Origin: Nocardia takedensis NBRC 100417
GTDB lineage: Bacteria > Actinomycetota > Actinomycetes > Mycobacteriales > Mycobacteriaceae
Reading direction: 5' to 3'
NCBI RefSeq assembly: GCF_000308695.1
Contig: NZ_BAGG01000019.1
Span: forward strand, 124,001-188,000
DNA: 64,000 nt
The first letter of the stretch is position 1; each line of letters opens with the position of its first letter. The notes beneath the pieces were generated by a model. It was not told where the DNA came from, searched no databases, and saw only the letters and a list, made by a program, of their open reading frames with translations. Positions 1 to 9,292 of the stretch are shown here, piece by piece. The translations under genes were made by a program, and so were the position numbers.

Positions 1-1
1 C

Positions 2-2044
2 ACCGAGATCACCCACGCCCAGGTGCGTCGGGCGCTGTCGGGCAAGGTCGTCGGCGTCGACGCCGTCCTGGACCTGATCCCGCGCTCGGCCGACTGCGAG
101 ATCGTGCTGTGCTCGTCGCTGGCCGCCACCCTCGGCGGGCGCGGCACCATCGTCTACGCCGCCGCCAACCGCATGGTCGACGCCCTCGCCCGGCGTCGCA
201 GGGCCGAAGGGCTGCGGTGCGTGTCGGTGCAGTGGGGGCAGTGGGCGGTCTTCGAGGGCGACGGCGGCGGCGCGGACATCGCGCAGTTGGCGCAGGTCGG
301 CTACCTGCCGATGGCCTCGGCCGACGCGATCGCGCGCGGACTGGGCGGCCTGCGCGACAACGCCGTGGTCGCGGCGTTCGACTGGGAGCGGGGCCGCACC
401 GTCCTCGGCGCGTTCGGCTACGGGCCGGTGCTCTCGGAACTGACCAACCCGCCGGACGTCGACCGGCCTTCCGCCTCGGGACCCGCGCGGGTCGCCGCAC
501 GCGCGGTCCCGGCCGGTGACGTGCCGGGCCGGGTGCGTCGACTGCTCGCCGAGATCATCGGCGCGGACGACGTCGACACCATCGACAGCACCAAGCCGCT
601 GGTCGCCATCGGCCTGGACTCCTTGCAGGCGTTGAACCTGCGCAAGAAGGTGCGCGGCGCCTTCGACACCGACGTTCCGGTGGCCGATCTCATCGGCGGT
701 GCTTGTCTGGACGACGTCATCCGGTTGATCAACGGCGGAGGGTCGGCGGCGACCGAGCCGCCGCCGTTCCCGGTGAGCGGCGTCGGGGAGTCGAGACGGT
801 CCGACATCGCGAGCGTGGTAATCGGGTCCGGCGATTCGGCGCAGGCTCCGGTGAAAACCGGCGTCGCACCCTTGACCCGCACGGCTCCGGCGCTGCCCGC
901 GCTGCCCACGGGAGCCACCGTCGCCGACCGCCTGGCTCGCGCGAAACAGGCCGCGCAGCACGCCGTTCCGGCCGATTTCGACGAGGGCCGGTTCCGCTCG
1001 GCGCGGCGCGACGCCGACCTGTTCGGCGCGCGCGCCATGCTCGCCGCGGTGCGACCGGCGCTGTCGGACACCGAGATCCGCGCCGTGGACGACATCGCCG
1101 AGCGGATGGCCTTCGCGCCGCGACACCGCTGGCTGCTGCGCCAGTGGTTGCGGGCACTCGCGCTGGAGGGCGCGGTCGAGGGCGACCTCGGGCGCGGCTT
1201 CCGTTACGCCGGGCCGGTGCCCGCGCCCGTCCGCGCCGACCTGTTCGAGGTCTGCGCCGATCTCGGCTATCCCGCGGCGGTGGCCGAATTCTTCCGCGCC
1301 TCCGACGAACACCTGGTCGACCTGGTCCGCGACGAGATGCGGTTGCAGGAGTTGCTGTTCCCCAACGGCGACATGGCCACCGCGGAGGGCGCCTACCGCG
1401 ACAACCTGTCCAGCCGCTACCTGAATCTGGCGGCGGGGCGCGCGGTGGCGGACGTGGTGGCCGAACTGCGCGCCGACCGCGCGCCGGTACGGGTACTGGA
1501 GTTGGGCGCGGGGATCGGCGGCACCACCGACGACGTCACCGCGGCCCTGGTCGACCTGCCGGTGGACTACCACTTCACCGACGTGTCGGACTTCTTCCTG
1601 ACGGCGGCCCGCGAACGCTTCGCCGACTACCCGTGGATGCGCTACGGCCTGCTGGACATGAACGCCGACCTCGGCGACCAGCCCGCCCGCGATCTCGTGA
1701 TCGCGGCGAACGTCCTGCACAACGCCTTCGACATCGGGGTGACGCTGCGGCGCCTGCGCGACCTGTTGAACCCGGGTGGCGCGGTGGTGATCGTGGAGAC
1801 CTGTCACGCGCACAACGAGCAGTTGACCTCGGTCCACCTGCTGATGTCGCCGGGCCGGGACCAGCCGCACGCCGGTCTGACCGATGTGCGCGCGGGCACC
1901 GACCGCATCTTCCTCACCGAGGACGAGTGGCGGCGCGAACTGGCCGCCGCGGGCTTGCGGCCCGAACTGGTGCTGCCCGCGGGCGAGCACCCGGTGGCCG
2001 CGCTGGACCAACGGGTGTTCGTGGCCCGCCGCGACCACGAGTAG
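2..2044 (+). CDS. Polyketide synthase C-terminal part: KR-ACP-methyltransferase (5' end outside window)
   Basis: The frame is open from the first bases of the window, so only the C-terminal 680 or so codons are present. The first 150 residues are the end of a ketoreductase domain with the Ser and the Tyr-x-x-x-Asn of the active site (V-Y-A-A-A-N). An acyl carrier domain follows with the attachment serine in G-L-D-S near window codon 207. After a linker of about 110 residues and a helical stretch comes a SAM-dependent methyltransferase with the binding motif E-L-G-A-G-I-G-G near codon 500. KR-ACP is standard for a modular PKS. A methyltransferase placed after the ACP at the very C-terminus is less common. 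The NRPS gene starts 36 bases downstream, so the two probably form one assembly line, with this protein donating or modifying a polyketide unit. There is no thioesterase. Confidence 0.85.
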   Translation, partial: TEITHAQVRRALSGKVVGVDAVLDLIPRSADCEIVLCSSLAATLGGRGTIVYAAANRMVDALARRRRAEGLRCVSVQWGQWAVFEGDGGGADIAQLAQVGYLPMASADAIARGLGGLRDNAVVAAFDWERGRTVLGAFGYGPVLSELTNPPDVDRPSASGPARVAARAVPAGDVPGRVRRLLAEIIGADDVDTIDSTKPLVAIGLDSLQALNLRKKVRGAFDTDVPVADLIGGACLDDVIRLINGGGSAATEPPPFPVSGVGESRRSDIASVVIGSGDSAQAPVKTGVAPLTRTAPALPALPTGATVADRLARAKQAAQHAVPADFDEGRFRSARRDADLFGARAMLAAVRPALSDTEIRAVDDIAERMAFAPRHRWLLRQWLRALALEGAVEGDLGRGFRYAGPVPAPVRADLFEVCADLGYPAAVAEFFRASDEHLVDLVRDEMRLQELLFPNGDMATAEGAYRDNLSSRYLNLAAGRAVADVVAELRADRAPVRVLELGAGIGGTTDDVTAALVDLPVDYHFTDVSDFFLTAARERFADYPWMRYGLLDMNADLGDQPARDLVIAANVLHNAFDIGVTLRRLRDLLNPGGAVVIVETCHAHNEQLTSVHLLMSPGRDQPHAGLTDVRAGTDRIFLTEDEWRRELAAAGLRPELVLPAGEHPVAALDQRVFVARRDHE

Positions 2045-2080
2045 TCGAGCATGTCGGATCAGCCAAGGAGTGCACTCGCG

Positions 2081-5000
2081 ATGCCCGCGACCCACCAGCC
2101 CGTGACCCAACAGCCCGCGACCCACCAGCCCGCGACCGAACGGATCACCCGCGACGAGATCAGGGCCGCGGTCGCCGATCAACTGGGTGTCGACAGCGGC
2201 GCGGTCGCCGACCACGACGACCTCATCCAATTGGGTCTGGACTCGATCAGGACGATGAAATTGGCGGGGCGGTGGCGCAAACGCGGCAAGGACGTCAACT
2301 TCGCGCGGCTGGCCGCCGAACCCACCGTCGAGTCCTGGCACGCCTTGCTCGCCGGTGGTGACGCGCGCGCCGAAGCCGCTGTCCCCGAACCCGTTCCGGC
2401 GGACGAGGACGGCGACGACGAGCCGTTCCCGCTCGCCACGATGCAGCACGCCTACTGGATCGGCCGCTCCGAGGAACAGGAACTCGGCGGCGTGGCCGCG
2501 CACCTGTACGTCGAATTCGACGGCGGCGCGATCGATCCGGACCGGCTCGGGCGCGCGGTGGCCGACCTGGTCGCCGCGCATCCGATGCTGCGCACCCGGT
2601 TCCTGCCCGACGGACGTCAGCAGACCGTGCCGGAACCCGGTCGCCCGGTGTTCTCGGTGGTCGACCTGCGCGACCACACCCAGGAGGCCGCCGAGGCGGA
2701 ACTGGCGCGACTGCGCGAGACCAAGACCCATCAGCGCCTGGCCATCGAGGACGGGCAGGTCATCGATGTGACCGTGACACTGCTCGGTCCCGACCGCGCG
2801 CGCCTGCACCTGGATGTCGACATGCTGGCGGGCGACGCGATGAGCTACCGGGTGCTGATCGGCGAACTCGCCGACCTCTACCACGGCGCGAAGGTCACCG
2901 CGCCCGGCTACACCTATCGGCGCTACCGGGCCGAACGTCCGGTCGACACCGCCGCCAGGGACCGCGACCGCGCCTGGTGGGGCGAGCGCCTGCCGGATCT
3001 GCCCGGCGCACCGGAACTCCCCACCGTCCCGGTCGCCGAACGCGTCGATCCCGAGCGGACCGTGCGCTACGACCACTGGCTCGCGCCCGAGGCCAAACAG
3101 CGGCTGATCGCGGCGGCCCACCGGCGCGGCATCACCCCGGCGATGGCGTTGGCGGCGGTGTTCGCCGAGACCATCGGCGGTTGGTCGGCGCGCACCCGAT
3201 TCCTGCTCAACGTGCCGCTGTTCCACCGGGAACCGGTACATCCCGAGATCGACCGGGTGATCGGCGATTTCACCTCCTCGATCATGCTCGAGGTCGATGT
3301 CACCGAGAACCTGTCGGTCGCCGACCGCGCGCGGGCACTGCAACGCGGGATGCACGAGAGCGGCGCGCACAGCGCCTATTCCGGCCTGGAGGTGCTGCGC
3401 GACCTGGGCAGGCGGCGCGGTGAACCGGTGCTGGCCCCCGTGGTGTACACCAGCGCGCTGAACCTGGGCGAACTGTTCGCCGACCGCGTCACCGAGACCT
3501 TCGGCGAACCGGTGTGGATCATCTCGCAGGGCCCGCAGGTCCTGCTCGACGCGCAGGTCACCGAGGTGCGCGGCGGTCTGCTGCTGAACTGGGACGTGCG
3601 CGAGTCGGCGTTTCCCGCCGGGCTGATCGACGCCATGTTCGCCCACTACACCCGGGCCGTCGCGCGCCTCGGCGACGGCGACGCGGGCTGGGACGCCGAA
3701 GCGGCGGTACGACTTCCGTCCGAACAGGCCGCGGTGCGCGCCGCCGTCAACGCCACCGACGGACCGGTCAGCGGACGCTGCCTGCACCAGGGCTTCTTCG
3801 AGCACGCGGCCCGCGCGCCCGAAGCGCCCGCGGTGCTGTGGGGGCTGGGGGAGCGGGCAGGCCACTGGACCTACGGCGACCTCGCCGCCGCAGCGCTCGC
3901 CGTCGCGGGCGCGCTGCGCGAGTCGGGGGTCCGGGCGGGCGACGCGGTCGCCGTGCAATTGCCCAAGGGGCCCGATCAGGTGTTGGCGGTCCTGGGTGTG
4001 CTGGCCGCGGGCGCGACCTACGTGCCGATCGGTTTCGACCAGCCGACCGGCCGGCGCGCGGAGATCCTGCGCACCGGCGCGATCGTCGCCGCGCTCACCG
4101 TCGCGGGGGCCGACCTCGGTACGCCGATCCCGTGCCTGGACATCGACGCGGTCCGGGCGCACCCGCGTCCGCTGGCCGCACCGGAACTGCCCGACACCGA
4201 AGCCGTCGCTTACGTCATCTTCACCTCCGGGTCGACCGGGACGCCCAAGGGCGTCGACGTCCCGCACCGGGGGGCGATGAACACCATCGACGCGGTCAAC
4301 GACTGGTTCGAGGTGGGCGCGGGCGACCGGGTGCTCGCGCTGTCGGCGCTGGAGTTCGACGCCTCCGTCTACGACGTCTTCGGGCTGTTCTCCGTGGGCG
4401 GGTCGCTGGTCGCGCTCGACCCCGACCAGCGCGCCGAGGCCACGACCTGGGTGGAACTGCTGCGCGAACACCGGGTCACGCTGCTCAACTGCGTGCCCAG
4501 CATGCTCGACATGATCCTGGAGATGGGCGGGGACCGGCTGGGCGATTCGCTGCGCGCGGTCACCCTGGGCGGTGACTGGGTCGGTGCGGACCTGGCTCGC
4601 CGACTGGCCGCGCAGGTTCCCGGCGCGCGGTTCGCCGGACTCGGCGGCGCGACCGAGACCTCCATCCACAACACCATCTGCGAGGTCGTCGGCGCACCGC
4701 CCGCGCACTGGACGACCGTGCCGTTCGGCGTGCCGCTGCGCAACGTCCGCTGTCGGGTGGTGTCCCCGGCGGGGCGCGACTGTCCCGACTGGGTGCCCGG
4801 GGAGTTCTGGGTCGGCGGCGCGAACGTCGCCGCGGGCTACCGCAACGACCCCGAGCGCACCGCCGAACGGTTCGTCGAGCACGAGGGCCTGCGCTGGTAT
4901 CGCACCGGCGACACGGCCCGCTACTGGCCCGACGGCACCATCGAATTCCTCGGCCGCGCCGACCACCAGGTCCAGATCCGCGGCTATCGGGTGGAATTGG

Positions 5001-5593
5001 GCGAGGTGGAGAGCGCGTTGCGGGCCGTTCCCGGGGTGCGGCACGCCGTGGCGGCGGTGGTCGGCGGGGGCGCGCCGAAACTGGTCGCCGCCGTCGCGGG
5101 CGAGCGCATCGAGGATTTCACCGCCGTGCTCGCGGACCTGTTGCCCGCCTACATGATTCCGACCCGGGTGCGGGTGCTGGACCGGATGCCGCTGACCGAC
5201 AACGGCAAACTCGACCGTCGCGCGGTGATCGCCCTGCTCGAACCGGAGACGGACGAGACCGCCGACAGCGCACCGCGCGACGATCTCGAGGCGGCGCTGA
5301 TCGACCTGGTCACCGGCGTCCTCGGCGCGCGGCGGGTCGGCGTGCACGACGACTTCTTCGGCCTCGGCGGCGATTCGGTGCTGGCCACCACCTTCGTCGC
5401 GCACGTGCGCGAATGGCTGGAGGTGGACGCGCTGGTCGCCGACGTCTTCGCCAGCCGCAATGTCGCCGCGCTGGCGCGACGCCTGACCGCGCGCGAGGTC
5501 GACCGCGGGACACCGGACCGGCTCGCCACCGTCGCCAAGCTGTACCTGGAGGTCGCGACGATGACCGATGAGGAGATCCTCACCCAGGCATGA
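2081..5593 (+). CDS. NRPS: carrier-Cy-A-carrier, heterocycle-forming module
   Basis: A 1170-residue nonribosomal peptide synthetase. The ATG at 2081 is chosen because AAGGAG at 2065-2070 lies 10 bases upstream; an in-frame ATG at 2051 lacks such a site. Domains in order: a carrier with Ser55 in G-L-D-S-I; a condensation-type domain carrying D-M-L-A-G-D-A-M-S (residues 247-255), which matches the D-x4-D-x2-S signature of heterocyclization (Cy) domains; an adenylation domain (core F-T-S-G-S-T-G-T-P-K-G); and a second carrier with Ser1099 in G-G-D-S. The A-domain pocket read by eye (F-D-A-S-V-Y-D, then N and L-x-G) resembles cysteine-type codes of thiazoline synthetases, which is only a suggestion. 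The carrier-Cy-A-carrier order recalls MbtB, PchE and HMWP2. There is no thioesterase, so other subunits must release the product. The nearby SagB-type oxidase and iron-regulated binding protein suggest an azole siderophore. Confidence 0.9.
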   Translation: MPATHQPVTQQPATHQPATERITRDEIRAAVADQLGVDSGAVADHDDLIQLGLDSIRTMKLAGRWRKRGKDVNFARLAAEPTVESWHALLAGGDARAEAAVPEPVPADEDGDDEPFPLATMQHAYWIGRSEEQELGGVAAHLYVEFDGGAIDPDRLGRAVADLVAAHPMLRTRFLPDGRQQTVPEPGRPVFSVVDLRDHTQEAAEAELARLRETKTHQRLAIEDGQVIDVTVTLLGPDRARLHLDVDMLAGDAMSYRVLIGELADLYHGAKVTAPGYTYRRYRAERPVDTAARDRDRAWWGERLPDLPGAPELPTVPVAERVDPERTVRYDHWLAPEAKQRLIAAAHRRGITPAMALAAVFAETIGGWSARTRFLLNVPLFHREPVHPEIDRVIGDFTSSIMLEVDVTENLSVADRARALQRGMHESGAHSAYSGLEVLRDLGRRRGEPVLAPVVYTSALNLGELFADRVTETFGEPVWIISQGPQVLLDAQVTEVRGGLLLNWDVRESAFPAGLIDAMFAHYTRAVARLGDGDAGWDAEAAVRLPSEQAAVRAAVNATDGPVSGRCLHQGFFEHAARAPEAPAVLWGLGERAGHWTYGDLAAAALAVAGALRESGVRAGDAVAVQLPKGPDQVLAVLGVLAAGATYVPIGFDQPTGRRAEILRTGAIVAALTVAGADLGTPIPCLDIDAVRAHPRPLAAPELPDTEAVAYVIFTSGSTGTPKGVDVPHRGAMNTIDAVNDWFEVGAGDRVLALSALEFDASVYDVFGLFSVGGSLVALDPDQRAEATTWVELLREHRVTLLNCVPSMLDMILEMGGDRLGDSLRAVTLGGDWVGADLARRLAAQVPGARFAGLGGATETSIHNTICEVVGAPPAHWTTVPFGVPLRNVRCRVVSPAGRDCPDWVPGEFWVGGANVAAGYRNDPERTAERFVEHEGLRWYRTGDTARYWPDGTIEFLGRADHQVQIRGYRVELGEVESALRAVPGVRHAVAAVVGGGAPKLVAAVAGERIEDFTAVLADLLPAYMIPTRVRVLDRMPLTDNGKLDRRAVIALLEPETDETADSAPRDDLEAALIDLVTGVLGARRVGVHDDFFGLGGDSVLATTFVAHVREWLEVDALVADVFASRNVAALARRLTAREVDRGTPDRLATVAKLYLEVATMTDEEILTQA

Positions 5594-5701
5594 CTGCGGC
5601 ACCTGCTCGGCTTGGCGGCGCGGTGGCCGCAGGTCCGCGGCGAGTACGCGCCCAGGGACGGCGACCGTGCGGCGCGGACCGGCGAATTCGCGCAGGCGTG
5701 A
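5594..5701 (+). pseudogene. Remnant of the 3' end of a DUF6545/MAB_1171c-type gene
   Basis: Directly after the NRPS stop, in the same frame, the sequence translates as LRHLLGLAARWPQV and runs to a TGA at 5699-5701. The C-terminus of the next gene (end 6887) contains LRHLLGLADRWPRV, so 12 of 14 residues match. No start codon or upstream part of such a gene is present; the matching stretch begins exactly at the NRPS stop. This looks like the scar of a deleted or recombined paralogue. Confidence 0.6.
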
Positions 5702-5816
5702 CCGGGAACCGACCGGGCGAGTGGCGTCGCCCCGTAGCCGGCCCCTAGGGTCGACCCATGATCGTGAGCGCGGGTAATCATCGTCGGGGGGCGTCGGCGC
5801 GCCGGGCCGGGCGGTC

Positions 5817-6887
5817 ATGACGGCGCTCCCGGCGACGCCGGTGCTGGTCATCACCGTGTTCGCCTGCCTGGTGACGGCGTTGCGCATGGTGTTCGTCCGC
5901 GACAGCGTCGCCGACCGGCTGATCAACCGCGCGTTGGGGTTCGCCTCCGTGGGCATGGTCTTCCTGCTGGTGACCGCCGGATCGACGCTGCCCGTGCTGC
6001 TCACCTTGGTGGGCGCGGCACTGCGTTTCCTGACGGCGGCCGGCGTGTACGGGGTGGCGCGGGTGCTCGACGGGGCCGACCCGAAACAGGCGGGTCGCAG
6101 GCAGCGGCGCTACGACCGGATCGCGTGGAGCGTGATCGGCGGCACGGCCGCCCTCGACGTCGCCTACTTCCTCGGCTTCGTGCCGGAATCGGCGCCGCAG
6201 ACCTGGTACGTCGCCTCCGGCATCCTGGCCTGTCTGCCGGTGGCGGTGGCCGGATTCCTGCTCGTGCGCGCCGGACTGCGCGAGATCCGGGCCGCCCGGA
6301 CGCCGTGGGGGCACCGAGTGACCTTCTCCGCGCTCATCGGCGTCGCCGGATTCTGGATCGGCTACACCGTGCTGCTGTTCGTCCGCTATCTCGCGGGCAT
6401 GCCGCCCTCGGACCCCGGAAAGTACGGGGCCACGGCCGGATTCACCTTCTTCGGCATCCTCACCGGACTGCTGGCCATCCCCTTGGCGCGCATGGCGCTG
6501 GTCCGAGCGGGCTTGGACCGCGACAGTCGCGACTGCCGCCGCCTGCGCCCCCTCTGGGCCGATCTGACCGCCGCCGTCCCACACGTCGCGCTGGCGCCCG
6601 ACGAGGCCGACGTCCGCTCGGCGGCGCTGCGCCGCTACCGGATGACCGTCGAGATCCGCGACGCCCTGCTGCAACTGCGCCGGCACGCCGGAGACCTCCC
6701 GCCGCACGACCCGCGCGCGTACGCGCTGCGCGTCGTGCGCGCCGCCGAAGCCGGACTGACCGCCGCCGAGCCCGGCCACGATTCCGAACTGCGGCACCTG
6801 CTCGGCCTCGCCGACCGCTGGCCGCGCGTCAAACGCGACCACGCCGCGTTCGCGGACGGGCTCAGCGCGGTGCGGGCGTCCCGATGA
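5817..6887 (+). CDS. Multi-pass membrane protein, MAB_1171c-like (DUF6545-type C-terminus)
   Basis: A 356-residue protein. Roughly the first 235 residues form about seven hydrophobic segments. The remaining cytosolic part carries R-L-R-P-L-W-x-x-L, then R-R-Y-R-M-T-V-E-I-R-D-A-L-L-x-L, a pattern I associate with DUF6545 in the MAB_1171c family of putative transporters. That assignment is from memory and tentative. In other actinomycetes such genes often sit next to XRE regulators; none is adjacent here. The gene is convergent with the SagB-type gene and overlaps its 3' end by 26 bases. The function is not known. A broken 3' copy of the same C-terminus lies just upstream at 5594-5701. Confidence 0.75.
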   Translation: MTALPATPVLVITVFACLVTALRMVFVRDSVADRLINRALGFASVGMVFLLVTAGSTLPVLLTLVGAALRFLTAAGVYGVARVLDGADPKQAGRRQRRYDRIAWSVIGGTAALDVAYFLGFVPESAPQTWYVASGILACLPVAVAGFLLVRAGLREIRAARTPWGHRVTFSALIGVAGFWIGYTVLLFVRYLAGMPPSDPGKYGATAGFTFFGILTGLLAIPLARMALVRAGLDRDSRDCRRLRPLWADLTAAVPHVALAPDEADVRSAALRRYRMTVEIRDALLQLRRHAGDLPPHDPRAYALRVVRAAEAGLTAAEPGHDSELRHLLGLADRWPRVKRDHAAFADGLSAVRASR

Positions 6888-8241
6888 TGACGCTGCCCAC
6901 GCTGCACTCCTCGAGTTCGTCGACGCCCGCCGCGGTGACGAACGCCGCGGTGTCGCCGAAACCCTGCGCGCACGCGCCCAACCCCATCGCGGTCGCCGCG
7001 AGGTAGAGGGTCTGCATGAGCACGCCGACGTGCTTGAGGATGACCGCGTAGGAGACCTGCTCGTAGGTCCACATGATCCGGCCCGACCGCGCGCCGAGGA
7101 CCAGCAGCACCTGCGGTTCCGCGCCGTCGGACAATGTCGCCGAGGTGGATTTCACCAGGGTCGCGATCGCCGGGTCGTCGGCCGCGGCCACGGGGCGCAG
7201 CACGTGGTCGTAGGAGTCGTAGTGGTACATGCCGGGCGCGAGTCCGGCGACGTTGCGCACCACCGGATAGATCTCGAGTTCGTACACGCTGCCGCCGCTG
7301 GGATAGGGCCGCGACACCAGCACCTCGCCCTCGACCTCCGAGCGGGTGCCGCGGGTGCGGGCCGTGCGGTAGAGCAGTTCGCCCAACTGCGCCAGCGTGA
7401 TCGGCGCGGCGTCGTCGAACGCGCGCGTGGACACCCGATCTTCCAGCACGGCCGTCAGCGACGGATCGCCGACCCGCAGCGCCGCCAGGTCGGGAGTCGG
7501 TAACGCGATCGGCTCGCCGGGATAGGCGGCCTTGCGGTCCGGTGGCTGCGGGTAGTGGCCCTTGGCCCATTTGGTCGGACCGAAATGCTCCCAGGTGACA
7601 ACCCGCTCGCCCAGCGTGCTGCGCCGGTGGAACCACAGATCCGGCGTACTCCAACTGCGCGCGGAGAACTCCTTCTCCTCGATCTCCGGGTCGGCGACCA
7701 GGAAACCGAGGCGCAGCAGATCCTCGGTGAATCGCGTCCGCACCTCGGCGGACAGCCCCGAATCGGCCGCGTCCGGCCCGTCCAGCAGCGCCAGCAGTCG
7801 CGCGTCGTGGACGCGCACATCACACCAGGACAGCGGATGCTCCAGGACGAAGCCGTCCCGGTCACGGTGCAGCACCGCGAATTTCGACAGCGTTCCCGAC
7901 CCGGCCGCGACGGTAGGTGCGTCCGGCTTCGGCCGGGCGAAGGGCGCCACGCTGTAGAGGTCGCGGCCCGACTCGCGGACCGTCACCGCCAACCAGCCCT
8001 CGGTGACCAGGCGGTCCAGCAGCGCGGTGACCGGCGCGCCGCCCGCCGCCTCGGTGAGTTCGGCGATCGTCGCGGGTCCTTTGTTCAAGGTGCGCAACGT
8101 CAGCAGTTCGCCCTTGCTCAGACCCGCCAGCTTCTGTTTGGCGGGCGGGTCGAGCAGGACCGCGGCGACGGGCGTGGTGACGCAGGTCGCCCCCGCGCGC
8201 AACGCGAGTCGGGTCTGGTCGGCGGTGATCGGAGTGGACAC
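6862..8241 (-). CDS. SagB/ThcOx-type FMN-dependent azoline oxidase (nitroreductase fold)
   Basis: A 459-residue protein with a GTG start at 8241; GGAGAG lies shortly upstream on its strand. The N-terminal 150-200 residues include winged-helix-like helices (L-L-T-L-R-T-L-N-K-G) as in the peptide-binding part of ThcOx enzymes. The C-terminal 250 residues are a nitroreductase of the SagB type: D-R-V-S-T-R-A-F-D at the start, R-P-Y-P-S-G-G-S-V-Y-E-L-E, G-M-Y-H-Y-D, and Y-E-Q-V-S-Y-A-V-I-L-K-H near the end. Enzymes of this family oxidise thiazolines or oxazolines to the aromatic azoles with FMN. No YcaO cyclase or precursor peptide is nearby. The likely substrate is therefore the heterocycle made by the Cy domain of the NRPS at 2081-5593, which is an inference from position. 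It lies 21 bases downstream of the siderophore-binding lipoprotein gene, probably in one transcript. Confidence 0.88.
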   Translation of the reverse strand: MSTPITADQTRLALRAGATCVTTPVAAVLLDPPAKQKLAGLSKGELLTLRTLNKGPATIAELTEAAGGAPVTALLDRLVTEGWLAVTVRESGRDLYSVAPFARPKPDAPTVAAGSGTLSKFAVLHRDRDGFVLEHPLSWCDVRVHDARLLALLDGPDAADSGLSAEVRTRFTEDLLRLGFLVADPEIEEKEFSARSWSTPDLWFHRRSTLGERVVTWEHFGPTKWAKGHYPQPPDRKAAYPGEPIALPTPDLAALRVGDPSLTAVLEDRVSTRAFDDAAPITLAQLGELLYRTARTRGTRSEVEGEVLVSRPYPSGGSVYELEIYPVVRNVAGLAPGMYHYDSYDHVLRPVAAADDPAIATLVKSTSATLSDGAEPQVLLVLGARSGRIMWTYEQVSYAVILKHVGVLMQTLYLAATAMGLGACAQGFGDTAAFVTAAGVDELEECSVGSVIIGTPAPR

Positions 8242-8262
8242 GGTGACGCTCTCCGCTCGCGA

Positions 8263-9243
8263 CTACTTGGCGATCGAGACCAGCGCCGGGGTGAGCTTGT
8301 CGATGATGTAGGGCACCGACAGCGCCGTCGGCTGGTTGACCGCGGTGATCTCCAGCGTGGTCAGGAAGACCGCGGCGTTGTTCTTCACGGCGGGCAGTTC
8401 ACCGAAACCGGGCAGCTGCCGGTACTTCTCGTCCATGCCGGGGGAGTAACCCGCCAACAGCAGGTCCGCGGTGATCTCGTTGAGCTTCTCGGTCGAGAGC
8501 GAGAGCCTGCCGCCGGTGGCGGGCTGGTCGCGCAGGCTCTGCGGGATGCCCATGCCCAACTGCTCGAAGACGCGCGCCGAACCGTCGTTGGGGTCGGTGA
8601 GCACCATCAGTTGCGACGGGCTGCCCAGCCAGGTGCTGGCGAAGGTCTTGCCCTTCAGGCCCGGATTGGCGGCGACGATGCCGGCGATCTTGTCGTCCAC
8701 GCCTTTGACGACCGCCGCCGCCGCTTCGTCCTTGCCCAGGATCTTGCCCAGTGTCGTGACCTGGTCCTGCCACTTGCCCACGGTGTCCTTGGACAGACCC
8801 GGCACGGTCGGGGCGACCTTGGACAGGTCGTCGTAGGTCTTCTGGTCGGCGATGAACGGGTCGACCAGGATCAGGTCGGGTTCGAGCGAGGCGACCTGCT
8901 CGGAGATGTTGGCGACACTGCTGATCGAGGTGGCCGAGCCCAACTTGTTCGGCTGCCACGGCGGGGTGGCCTTCGAGGCGATCGCGACGTTGTCGATGTA
9001 GCCGACGGGTACGGTGTCCAGCGCCAGCATGGTGTCGAGCCACTGGTTGCCCAGCGCCACGATGCGCTTCGGGGCGCCCGCCACGGTGGTCTCGCCGCGC
9101 GCGTGGGTCACGGTGACCGACTCGCCGCCCGAACCGCCCTCGTCGGAGTCGGACCCGCAGCCCACCAGCCCGAGGGCCAGCGCCCCCGCCACGGCGGCCA
9201 CCGCCACGCGGGCGAACCCGCGTCGGTTCCGAACAGCCTTCAT
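8263..9243 (-). CDS. Iron-siderophore ABC transporter substrate-binding lipoprotein
   Basis: A 326-residue lipoprotein. The ATG at 9243 is chosen over one at 9300 because AGGAGGG sits 7 bases upstream and the signal peptide then begins properly (M-K-A-V-R-N-R-R). A hydrophobic segment ends in a lipobox L-V-G-C, so the protein is anchored outside the membrane. The mature part follows the FecB/FepB fold: a short strand region (V-T-V-T-H-A-R-G), P-K-R-I-V-A-L, then L-E-P-D-L-I-L-V-D. It should bind a ferric siderophore and pass it to a FecCD-type permease, which is not in this window. A DtxR/IdeR-type iron box about 50 bases upstream supports iron repression. The azoline oxidase gene follows in the same direction. 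Confidence 0.9.
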   Translation of the reverse strand: MKAVRNRRGFARVAVAAVAGALALGLVGCGSDSDEGGSGGESVTVTHARGETTVAGAPKRIVALGNQWLDTMLALDTVPVGYIDNVAIASKATPPWQPNKLGSATSISSVANISEQVASLEPDLILVDPFIADQKTYDDLSKVAPTVPGLSKDTVGKWQDQVTTLGKILGKDEAAAAVVKGVDDKIAGIVAANPGLKGKTFASTWLGSPSQLMVLTDPNDGSARVFEQLGMGIPQSLRDQPATGGRLSLSTEKLNEITADLLLAGYSPGMDEKYRQLPGFGELPAVKNNAAVFLTTLEITAVNQPTALSVPYIIDKLTPALVSIAK

Positions 9244-9292
9244 CGTCGCACCCTCCTTCGTCGAGGAACGCCCTCGAACGGCCCTGCACAAG

